NCBI GenBank assembly: GCA_002803225.1
Contig: NXFV01000877.1
Location: 1 to 19,803, forward strand
Source: Gamarada debralockiae
Lineage: Eukaryota > Ascomycota > Leotiomycetes > Helotiales > Hyphodiscaceae
Reading direction: 5' to 3'
DNA length: 19,803 bases
Both the position numbers and the translations under genes were made by a program. Shown here in pieces: positions 10,754 to 18,961 of this stretch; within the stretch, counting starts at the first letter, position 1; every line of letters starts with the position of its first letter. The notes below the pieces were generated by a model. It did no database searches and was not told the origin of the DNA. It worked only from the letters and a program-made list of their open reading frames with translations.

Positions 10754-11496
10754 CTGGTAGAGTCAGCGACTCGCTCTCCCGAGTGAAGTCTAACCGTACC
10801 TTGCCGATCATAGTGATTGCTTCCCGGAGATATGAGAGGACTCCTCATGTCAGGACTGCTGGAGAAACGGGAGGGTGGTAGTCATGATGTTGTTGAAGTA
10901 AGACGAGGCTGAGGCTCTGTATGGTTGGGCTCACTCGCTGCGAACACGAGTTCGAAAATTTCGATCATGGCCCGTTTTGGGGGGCGGTGCATGACGCATG
11001 TATGTCACTCAAAACTGCAACGAATCAGAGTCAGATCCGCCCCTGCTTCAAGTTCGAGCAATTTTCAGCGGGTAACATTGAAAACGCCCACAACCACGCA
11101 CCTATAATACGAACTTGAGAATAAACGTGCCCGCAAGGCTACGGACCTGCCAACCCCAATTCACGCAATGGAGTATATCTTCCATCTCCCAGTTCGCATA
11201 TTTTCACCACTTTGCATCGGCTCGGTACTCGTACTCTCTCAATCCTTGTTAGGCCCACGCCAATCGAACCCTAAGAGACAGACATTAGACTCAACCTGAA
11301 TCCACAAGTTCTAAGCTACACCTTTAGCACACGACAGTTGGAGCCGCTTCTTATCATATATGATCTTTTCTCGCACGAGTGCCCCTTTTCCAAGGAAGAT
11401 TAGAAATCTGAGCACAAGGCTCCACGGCTCGATAGCAATCTACTCCAAACTTGAAGACCAATTGATCTTCCGTCTCCAATCGACAAGAAACATGCT
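10754..11496. promoter_or_regulatory. Shared upstream region of two divergent genes
   Basis: These 743 bp separate the start codons of the TPR gene (leftward) and the HET gene (rightward), so both promoters must lie here. Composition is ordinary and shows no RIP. I saw no convincing TATA box, and the open frames inside are short and without recognisable content. CT-rich stretches near 11,180-11,240 are the kind often seen upstream of fungal genes. Joint control of the two genes is inference. Confidence 0.55.
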
Positions 11497-11509
11497 ATGG
11501 ACCACCTGA
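11492..11509 (+). promoter_or_regulatory. Minimal upstream ORF overlapping the HET start codon
   Basis: ATG CTA TGG ACC ACC TGA begins 5 bases before the HET start and overlaps it out of frame. This upstream ATG has A at -3, a stronger context than the main ATG at 11,497 (G at -3). If the transcript starts upstream, ribosomes would meet this five-codon frame first, which could lower HET translation. It could also be chance. Confidence 0.4.
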
Positions 11510-14455
11510 AGCTTGAACTCGGAGAAGAATTCCCTGTATTGAACTATGGAAATGCCTTTGATCCAAAAGAGCACGATTTCCATAGCTTTCCGGAAGAATT
11601 TGGTTGGGAATTGGACGAGAAGACATTTAAACTCCGCCCTCTTGTCAACGGCAAGGTTCCCGACCATAAACAGTTCAACAAATTCATTCAATCATGGTTA
11701 TTTTTCGGCCTTATGGCGACAGTGTTGAAAGATGCTACTTGGCATCAGAGGCATTTTATTCGGAAAGACTCCGGAGACAGATACATCACTACGACAGAGC
11801 TACCCCGGTACCTTGATGCCTGGGAAAAGAGAGAATCTGCTGCCGATAAACATAGCAGGACTCTCCGGATGATAAAAGCACAAGTGGCGCTCGACAAGGG
11901 ACGTAATGTGGTTCTCAAAAATTGTTCCATCGAAGGGGAGGAGAGCAATAATAGTCCTACAAAGGTGGATGAAGAATTAGCATTGTCGCTCATGGTCCTA
12001 GGCGAAACTTTGACATATGCAAAAGCCAAGATTGTCGAACGAGTGGGCTTCAATATACGTGGTTGGCACGGTGATGCAAATGAAGGATGGGGAAATCCGA
12101 CGTGCGTTGTCAACGCAATGTTGAAAAACCACTGGTGCAAGAACACCATCCACATGTTAGAGGGGCAACTAAGGTCACATGTGCGTATTAAACTCCAAAG
12201 TCCAGAAATACACCCTTATCTAATGATATCAAGGCAACTTCCTTACTCTCAGTCTATAAGTCGCACCCCCCTGGTGTTTTCAAGGGCCATGATGATTGTT
12301 GTGACGAAAATTGCGTTGTCAAATCGACCAGAGATGATGGCAAAACCTATATGACCAAGCACCAGGATGATTGCGAAAAAGCCCAGGCCTCGGGAAATTG
12401 GATCTGCAAGTTTATTCGGCCAGATATCGAGCAAGTTGTAAAAATCATACGCGAGAAAGGCATTCCTCTTTTGAGATACGTACGCGCATCAGACGTACGT
12501 GGAGGAAGTATCGAGGTCGTTCAACATACGCCATTCCAGGATTACGTGACGATCTCACATGTCTGGTCTGATGGATACGGGAATGAAGAAGAGAACGAAC
12601 TTCGACAGTGTCAGCTCGAATTCTTCGACTCAGTCTTCCAAAAGATTTCAGAAAACCAAAATTCAGGAACCGAACACGGTACCTTATTCTGGATTGATAC
12701 TTTGGCAATCCCAGTCAACAAGACTCTCTACGCACGGGAGCGAAAATTTGCAATAAACCAAATCAATGAAATTTTCACCAACGCAAAACATACTATTGTG
12801 GTAGATAATGGTCTGAGCAAGATGCTACCTGGATTGACATATGAATCTACTGCGATGAAGATTCTAGCCAGTGGTTGGATGCGAAGACTCTGGACTCTGC
12901 AAGAAGCATATCTTAGCAAGAGGCTCTTGTTTGCCTTCAGAAAGATGGAGTTGAAAACTTTGGAAAATCTCGAGGAGTCATATCCTCGAGCAAGCCATAT
13001 ATTGACCTCCAATATCCCAACTGCGGCTCGGAATTACTTTCACAACCTACTTGGCAACGATCGGAAGGCCAGAATTAATGAAATACCTCCCGCGAATGGA
13101 TATGGCCTCCTGGCTAACGTTTGGAAAGCAGCACAATGGCGAGTAAGTATGGAGAATATGCCGATCTTTTGCGAGGCCCTATATCTAATTCTCCTTAGAC
13201 ACTTGCCCACCCAGAGCAAGAAGCGTTAGTTCTGGCTACATTGTTGAACCTGACCAATGATAATTCTTCATTCGCTGAATCAGGACTTATTCAAGTAAAA
13301 GCCGACAGACCAGGAACGCAAAAGCCGGAGAGCAAAGTCGAGGATGTTATGGAGAAGCTGATGAAAGAGCTATGGGACACACTTGATGAAACTTGCCCTG
13401 GATCGATCCCTTCGGGTATAATATTTCTACCTGGCCAGAGAATGACGATCTCGGGGTACGGCTGGGCACCCAGACAATGGACTTCGGGCCAAAGAGTTGA
13501 TTATCCAGACCCTCTTTCCACTATGCTCTCTGCTGGAAAACTACACAAAGATAAAGGCCTGGAGGTCCAATACCCAGGCTTACTTCTCCATGCGAAAAGC
13601 TCGACTTCAATTTTGTGGCCCGATAGTGGGCCAATCTACTTTCCTAGCGACAATACATTGCTGGAGTGGTACCAAGTGGAGAAAGCCGAGGAACGCCTGG
13701 AAGGTACTTCTGCAGAAAGATCCAAGGAGCTGGCGATCATTCTGTGTCGTCCGAAGCCTCGAGAACTTTTCGAGATCGCCCTGCTTGTGGAGATTGATAA
13801 AGAGATTGTTCAGCGCCTCAGTGGCCAAACAACATTGTCCAAGCTGTATCAAGTCCACATTATTTGTCGTGTCTGGATCAGGCGAGAGACAGGGATTACC
13901 CAATTGTCTGATACTTGGAAGAACTTCATTCGTCAGTCAGGCAATGACGATGATAATAATTTTATCTGCGGAGAAGTTCTAGAGAATGACCAGCGATGGA
14001 TTGTCGATGGATTACCACGCCAATCAAGACAGAACATACAGTTAAACGATCCCAACAAGCCTTCTCCCACGTCAGGTTCATCCATGGTACCAGCAAGTCA
14101 CGCGAAAGGAAAGGCTGGGATGGAGCGGACACTAAATGTTGAGACCGGCAAAGGTGGACCCATTAAAGCTCCTTCAGTCACAGGCCCCCGAAAAACAACG
14201 CGTGCTAGTGAAGCTCCTAGGACTCAGTTTTATAATAGATCTGCAGTACCAGGGGCTTCTCGATCCAACACCTTCAAATCCAGTGAAAATCAAAGTCATG
14301 CTCAAAGGTATGCAACGGCGGGTACAAGAACGGAGGCATCAGAAATGGGGGAGCCAGCTGGTCAAAGCTCCGGCTTGGAAGGAGGTGGCCCGTCGCAGCC
14401 TAAATTGAAGAAAGCTGGAACTTTTCCGGGTCAGACAAGACCTCCATGGAAATGA
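11497..14455 (+). CDS. HET-domain protein (heterokaryon incompatibility family)
   Basis: Three exons (11497-12180, 12234-13142, 13199-14455) give 949 aa. Intron 1 is 12181-12233 (53 nt, donor GTGCGT, branch CTAATG, acceptor TCAAG). Intron 2 is 13143-13198 (56 nt, donor GTAAGT, branch TCTAAT, acceptor CCTTAG). Both are phase 0 and restore family-typical text (VYKSHPPGVFKGHDDCC; WR|TLAHPEQEALVLATLLNL). HET motifs: YVTISHVWSDGYGN at about 332-345, FWIDTLAIPV at about 380-389, WMRRLWTLQEA at about 443-453. Just before them a cluster with H247, C250, C251, C255, H271 and C275 could bind zinc, as in the long HET subfamily. Residues 1-228 are the N-terminal region of that subfamily. The conserved part ends near DQRWIVD (about 790-800); the last 150 or so residues are a Ser/Gly/Pro/Lys-rich, probably disordered tail. 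HET domains trigger cell death when incompatible partners meet. Its partner and specificity cannot be read from sequence. Confidence 0.92.
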
Positions 14456-14491
14456 TTATTCTCGCGAAATCGGACATGTTGTTTCTGCACG

Positions 14492-14539
14492 GTAAGTCTC
14501 CGACTGCAGTAGCTTTCGTGATTGCTAACCTTCGGATAG
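14492..14539 (+). other. Candidate spliceosomal intron in the HET 3' UTR
   Basis: A 48-base segment has every fungal intron signal: donor GTAAGT, branch GCTAAC 13 bases before the end, acceptor GGATAG. It begins 36 bases after the HET stop codon. It could be a 3'-UTR intron, or it could show that an alternative transcript reads past the stop through a different upstream splice. Confidence 0.55.
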
Positions 14540-14592
14540 AACATCAATTGAATTGTGGAGGCCTACAAGACTATTATAATAGCAGACAAGAA

Positions 14593-14611
14593 TTTTTTTT
14601 TTTTTTTTTTT
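14593..14611 (+). repeat. Poly(T) tract, 19 bases
   Basis: An uninterrupted run of 19 T on the plus strand, followed by CAAAAATGG. It lies between the 3' ends of two convergent genes. It is the longest homopolymer I noticed in the window and may vary in length between strains or be miscounted in assembly. Confidence 0.9.
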
Positions 14612-14842
14612 CAAAAATGGGGACAAGAAGCTAGATTTAGGATAATGGCGAGGCTTGCGGAGGAATGAAAAGCGCCGAGATAACAACCATTCCACATGAC
14701 GTTCAAGCATATTCTCTAAATGCTCTTGTCATCATCCATCCATAACTCAAAGTCGGAGAATTCGAATGATCTGTCAATGAGTGCCAAGTAACGAGAAACC
14801 CCCATAGCGAAACTCCAGCTCATCCGAACTTCATGACCTACC

Positions 14843-16561
14843 TCACCCGACCCAGCCCGGTAAACGGTAGGTCTTGAAACTTTCGCCTTTACTCACAATT
14901 CCAGAAGGTATGTTGTCTTCGCTCTCAGGCGAGCGAAAAGTACCTTCTTGTCCCGACTCTCCACGACCATGGCTGTCCAAAAAAGCTGTAGTGCTAGGTG
15001 CAAGTCTCGGCTCATCGGGAGAGCTCGGGAATCCAGTGGCTGGAGAAGATTCTCCGAAGGTAACCGTTTGTTGCTGATGGCGAGGTGTTGACGCTGTCCT
15101 TAGAATAGAGGTTGCTCTGAGCGGCGGAGAGGAGACAATGTCGGTAGACTTTTGCTTTGTCTCTACTTTTTCATTGTCGCTTGGAACAGCCCTGACATAC
15201 CTTGGCTGCAGTGACCATGGTGTGCCACGCCAGACCTTTTCCGCCTCCCTTTTCTTGTCGTATTCGACTCTGTCCCCAGTCCACCAACTAGACTCTTCTG
15301 GGTGGAGTTCTCCTGGGAAGAACTCTTCCAAAAGTCGCCGACCAGTGTTTGGATATTTGACTTCGAGGTCCATAAGCCCATCCATGACCTTGCTTGCAAT
15401 AATCGTTGTATCGTGCAGAAGAGGAAGACTCCGTTTTTCGGGGTCGCGACTGATTCCCGCAACCATAGCGTTTTGGAACATTCCTACCCCCCCAACCAGC
15501 AATAGATACCAGGTGTGTGACCTGAGACCTGCCACCGTGATCAGGAGAGCGATCCAGAGTACAGATTGCACTACGGTCACTATTATAGTGATCCAGAATC
15601 CCCGCGGAATTCCTCGGTCAGATATTGCTCTCCTCATCGGGACATTATTTGAATAAAGCTGAGGCTCCCCATTTACTATCACCTCCCTAGAGAACTTTGG
15701 AAGTGCATCCCAAAGGCTTGTCGATCTTGGCGTCTCTGCAGCAGCTAACTCTTCCAAGTCAAGGCAATGGCCATCTCCTAGTATAATCATAATATCTCGT
15801 GCCCCATTTCCAGAGGTCAATGCAAAGTTCTTGTACGATTTGCGACGATTTGGCAGCTTTTCCGCCTTCCATTGTGGCAAGAGCCCGGCAAGTTGAGCCA
15901 ACAAAGTACCCGCCGCGGTAATCAAGAGAACTCCCCATTCCCTGTATAAGCCAACGGGTATAGCTGCGATTCCATGTTGAAGTATCATGACACAAATACC
16001 AATGAGGCGTGCATATCCAGAACCTCCGATTGCGGCAGTAGATCTGCAGGGCTGGGCCTCGTAGACCGAGATTCGAAGAGCTGCGCCATGGAGAGGGTAC
16101 TTCCTAGACATACGACTCTCGTTGTCTCTAAGGAGGCGCCCTATGACCCAGTTTTTGTTTTCTCTGACGTAGCCGTTCTTGAGGTTATAAACTTTAACAG
16201 GAAAGTCGGGTTCGGGCAAGAGTCGTCCATCGCCAAGAATGCCGACGAGCGCAGTGAAAGAATAAGCTACCCATCCAAACGAAAAGCATACAGGTGTAAA
16301 TAGACCCCCAGATGTCTGCGCAAGTGCTTTCTGAACAATGTCTCCGCCGATGATAAGGAGAACTGATAGCACGTCGCTTGGGTTGGTCCATTGAGACGAA
16401 AGCAAAGACGAAGTGGAGCCTGTCGGATTGTTCGATGTTCCTGCAGTGGTTCCATTTAATGCCCTTTTGATAAAAGGCATATCAATGAATTCGGGAGCGA
16501 GGGTTATCGTGTTCAGCCTCGCCGTAACGAATGGAGAGGGTTTGTATGGAAGCACCGGCAT
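14843..16561 (-). CDS. Polytopic membrane protein of unknown function, six predicted helices
   Basis: A single-exon frame of 572 aa starts at MPVLPYKPSPF with A at -3. Hydrophobic segments lie at about 64-80 (VLSVLLIIGGDIVQ), 92-110 (FSFGWVAYSFTALVGIL), 184-205 (ARLIGICVMILQHGIAAIPV), 208-228 (EWGVLLITAAGTLLAQLAGLL), 322-345 (FWITIIVTVVQSVLWIALLI) and 351-370 (WYLLLVGGVGMFQNAMVAGI), giving three hairpins. Conserved-looking loops are PVKVYNLKNGYVRENKNW after helix 2 and NGARDIMIILGDGHCLDLEEL between helices 4 and 5. The C-terminal 150 or so residues are hydrophilic, with PWSLQPRYVR followed by a Ser/Pro/Thr-rich tail. It resembles a family of uncharacterised membrane proteins common in filamentous ascomycetes; I know no tested function or named domain. 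It is convergent with the HET gene. It shows no sign of damage, and base use matches the neighbouring genes. Confidence 0.85.
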   Translation of the reverse strand: MPVLPYKPSPFVTARLNTITLAPEFIDMPFIKRALNGTTAGTSNNPTGSTSSLLSSQWTNPSDVLSVLLIIGGDIVQKALAQTSGGLFTPVCFSFGWVAYSFTALVGILGDGRLLPEPDFPVKVYNLKNGYVRENKNWVIGRLLRDNESRMSRKYPLHGAALRISVYEAQPCRSTAAIGGSGYARLIGICVMILQHGIAAIPVGLYREWGVLLITAAGTLLAQLAGLLPQWKAEKLPNRRKSYKNFALTSGNGARDIMIILGDGHCLDLEELAAAETPRSTSLWDALPKFSREVIVNGEPQLYSNNVPMRRAISDRGIPRGFWITIIVTVVQSVLWIALLITVAGLRSHTWYLLLVGGVGMFQNAMVAGISRDPEKRSLPLLHDTTIIASKVMDGLMDLEVKYPNTGRRLLEEFFPGELHPEESSWWTGDRVEYDKKREAEKVWRGTPWSLQPRYVRAVPSDNEKVETKQKSTDIVSSPPLRATSILRTASTPRHQQQTVTFGESSPATGFPSSPDEPRLAPSTTAFLDSHGRGESGQEGTFRSPESEDNIPSGIVSKGESFKTYRLPGWVG

Positions 16562-17457
16562 CTTTGTCGTAAAGAATCGTCCGAATTGAATCTCGCCAAT
16601 GAATCGGTTCCGTAGCTACACTGAAGTCAACGTTGTTCCGTCAGAGACAGCTCTTTGATTGTGTAAAGTAGGCGATCTATTTCAAACGCAATTGTAGCAC
16701 AAAAGCGGCTGAACCCTTGCATTGATAACAAGCCCAACACCACATGAGGATTCATTTCCGATTGCAAGCCTCACTTTCGGCCCGGAACTTCAAATGCCTG
16801 GCAACTCCAAAAGGTGTGGTTGCATAGGCGGATGACTTGTTTTGGCTGACTTCTCCACACCGCTCGCGATGACGATCATTGGCCGAAATACAAATGCAGT
16901 GCCTTGAGGCGCAGGAGCCACGAAATTCCCTCGTTTTTGCCTTATTTCTCTTGTGGGTAGAAAACAGTGAAAGAAAAGACAGGGCAAAATAAGAGGCCGC
17001 CTTTGATACAAAGAATGAGCCTAGCAGCCTTAGAGACATCCAAGCAAGGTTTTTAAGCTCAATGAGCTTATTAATGTTGATATGGGTGTTCATTCTGGCA
17101 GTCCAGAGTTCCCTGGACTATACCACTTCCGACAATATCAACACCGCGACTTTTAGTAACCGCCTTCATCGAGCTCAATTCGAATGGAGAAGCAGCCGCC
17201 TATCTTGCACTATAGTCTCCGCTACAGAAAAACTCGCTTTCTTCGGTAGTGTTTAAACGCCCTACAAATCAAACCCATTCTCGCTTCTCATCGAGCTCGC
17301 TACCCTCTTTTCAACGTCTTCAATCGCGACGACAATGATTCTGAACTACCAGAGTTCGCAGAAATGAGACCACATAAGCTCAGCGTAAGTGATGATGTCT
17401 CCATTTTCGTCAATTTCTCGTCAGTATCCGTGAATCCCGTACCATCACCTGTTCGAA
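16562..17457. promoter_or_regulatory. Upstream region of divergent genes; possible 5'-UTR intron
   Basis: This 896-bp region separates the start of the leftward membrane-protein gene from the start of the small rightward gene. Composition is ordinary. A GTAAGT at 17,385 paired with CTCGTCAG ending at 17,424 would make a 40-base 5'-UTR intron for the small gene, which is short even for a fungus. No open frame here has convincing coding character. Confidence 0.45.
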
Positions 17458-18171
17458 ATGGCGGAAGCAACCAATACCAGCGTCGACAACACAACGGCAA
17501 CCCGTCCTCGTATCGCCGGCGAGACCGCACATCTACCACAGGACGTCCAGTGGCTGTTCATCGCAATCATGGACCAGCCAGTTCTGTACTCTCTCCAGCT
17601 CCAGAGTTCCCAGACCAGATCCACCATCGTGCACATTCTCGACAAGGAGTACAGGGGCACGAAGCCTGTTCTCCACTGGAACCACACCCGTCTACAGCTC
17701 GAGGACGCTATTATCTCGCCTGTAAGTTTCGTCAATGCCTTGTTAATACAACTCTTTCCAGCAGTTAACCCATGGTGCTCAACCAGTTATGTGTCGGCGA
17801 CCCAGAAGCTCAAGATTACCCACGCAAAGTCATCATCAAGAGCAGCACACCTTGTCCTGATCTCACCGAAGCCTTCTACAACCCCACTGTCCTTCGCGGA
17901 ACAGGCTTCCTTCGCTTACACGAGCAATTCAACATCGCCCAGCGCAGCACTGAACGACCGTCCTTGTCACGCAATCCTCATCAAGACGTAAGTCAGCAAA
18001 TATCTTCTGGGTGGAGTAGTGGCTGGAGTTGTATTGTTCTCTATCGTAGTCGGCATTGTAGTTTGGTACTTTTCTCGCAATGCTGGTCTAGGCTTGGCTG
18101 CCTCTGGGGGAGCTGTTGGCATTTTCTCCTTGATCCAAGCTTATGTTACTGGTATGAAGGTCTTGGGTTAA
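17458..18171 (+). CDS. Small hypothetical gene, possible C-terminal transmembrane protein; model incomplete
   Basis: I do not recognise this gene. Exon 1 (17458-17721, 88 codons) starts MAEATNTSVDNTTATRPRI and includes VQWLFIAIMDQPVLYSLQLQ; it ends at GTAAGT. The most protein-like continuation uses an acceptor ending at 17,786 (65-nt intron) and reads LCVGDPEAQDYPRKVIIKS and then FYNPTVLRGTGFLRLHEQF to 17,987, where another GTAAGT follows. Downstream, 17,998-18,171 encodes a striking membrane-anchor-like stretch (LLGGVVAGVVLFSIVVGIVV, then WYFSRNAG and a Gly-rich end MKVLG, stop). That frame cannot be joined to exon 2 by any canonical intron I could find: every AG between about 18,016 and 18,139 puts the reading in a different frame. 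So there is either a non-canonical or very short intron, a frameshift (pseudogene or sequence error), or a wrong exon 2 frame. Coding is likely; the exact product is not settled. Confidence 0.42.
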
Positions 18172-18484
18172 GATAGGGGTCATTGATATCATGAGTGATG
18201 TCCTCGTTGTTGGGCTGTGATTGCTTGTACTGCCTATCGTTCAAAAGGCCCCTTCAGGTTGTGTGAGTAGGGTGTGACAATTAGTGATGCGATGAAGATG
18301 TCGGACATGAAGCTAGAGTTACTGTTCTTGTGGCGCCTAAGCGAGGTTTTGGAACACCAAAATCTCTATGTTTCCAAACTTGTATTTAAAATCAGTTCAA
18401 CTCATGAAATTCTCATTTAAGGGCTTAGGTGATAGAGGAGAAGTGGCTGTCTTGCTACATATAGGTTATAAGAGAATTAAATTT
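18172..18484. other. Intergenic region, no gene seen
   Basis: Downstream sequence of the small gene, with ordinary composition becoming more AT-rich towards 18,480. No open frame, RNA gene or repeat was recognised. Confidence 0.55.
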
Positions 18485-18840
18485 GAGGCGGATTAATTAT
18501 CGCGACCGAAGTGTGAGGGTAGCCCTCGCGAATGGGTCACCGGATTTCAAAGCCGTCCCGCCTTTGCATGCCGCACTGGGCGATGCGCACAGGCTCAGGT
18601 ATTCAATTGACCGGAAGATGTGGTTTTCAATTGCGCTGGCCTTGACAGACGCCGGCGTAAAGGAGCACTCGGCCCTCACACTGATGCATCAATTGCGCTG
18701 GCGCTTGACAGACCTGGCGTTGAGAATGGAGCACCGAGCAAAATCTGGCTCCTTGGCGCTGGCGTTCCCCGCGAATGAAATTCAGGTCAAGTACTACTCG
18801 GGTTCCCTATAAAAATCCCACCCCATCAAAAATCCCACAT
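18485..18840. other. GC-richer segment of unknown origin with internal repeats
   Basis: A distinct, RIP-free segment lies between AT-richer flanks. It contains a duplicated block (18,628-18,734), a related GGCGCTGGCGTTCCC at about 18,756, a repeated CGCGAATG (about 18,527 and 18,770), and TATAAAAATCCCACC at about 18,808 followed by a second AAAAATCCCAC. One frame is open across it, but its protein is Arg-rich and lacks an ATG at the proper place. It could be an old LTR or MITE fragment or a gene relic; I cannot tell which. Confidence 0.4.
18628..18734 (+). repeat. Imperfect direct repeat, offset 62 bases
   Basis: CAATTGCGCTGGC followed by CTTGACAGAC and later GGAGCAC occurs at 18,628-18,668 and again at 18,690-18,734, with a few substitutions and small indels. 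Each copy is about 41-45 bases. The spacing and order of the shared blocks show a local duplication. Confidence 0.7.
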
Positions 18841-18961
18841 TTCCTAAGCGACCACAACGTAATAAAAATGATTATTATTAAATAACTACAAATTATTTTA
18901 CTCTATAAATTGAAATATAGTTAGGCCAGTAATAGATATATATTATTAAACATTAATATTA

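Larger units (their letters stand above)
14456..14842. other. Intergenic region between convergent genes
   Basis: This stretch holds the 3' ends of the HET gene and of the membrane-protein gene transcribed towards it. It contains a likely 3'-UTR intron (14,492-14,539) and a 19-base T run (14,593-14,611), listed separately. The remaining open frames are short and resemble nothing known. Confidence 0.6.

Noticed and set aside
11497..12354. Stand-alone 285-aa gene beside a second HET gene
   Set aside because: A 53-nt intron at 12,181-12,233 joins it in frame to the HET core and restores the Cys/His segment.
13241..14455. Separate 404-aa gene
   Set aside because: It is exon 3 of the HET gene; a 56-nt intron joins it in frame and gives the family's HPEQE..LATLLNL text.
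14525..14710. Minus-strand small protein with a lysine run
   Set aside because: The lysine run is the translated poly(T) tract; nothing else supports coding.
16752..17093. 113-aa minus-strand frame upstream of the membrane-protein gene
   Set aside because: Odd composition, no recognisable motif, and it lies in the expected promoter region.
17062..17256. 64-residue secreted peptide starting MSLLMLIWVFILAVQSS
   Set aside because: The start looks like a signal peptide, but the rest is featureless with a single Cys, and there is no support beyond one short frame.
18483..18812. 109-aa plus-strand protein
   Set aside because: It starts on TTG, is Arg-rich, and overlaps the direct-repeat segment; the openness is explained by its GC-richer composition.
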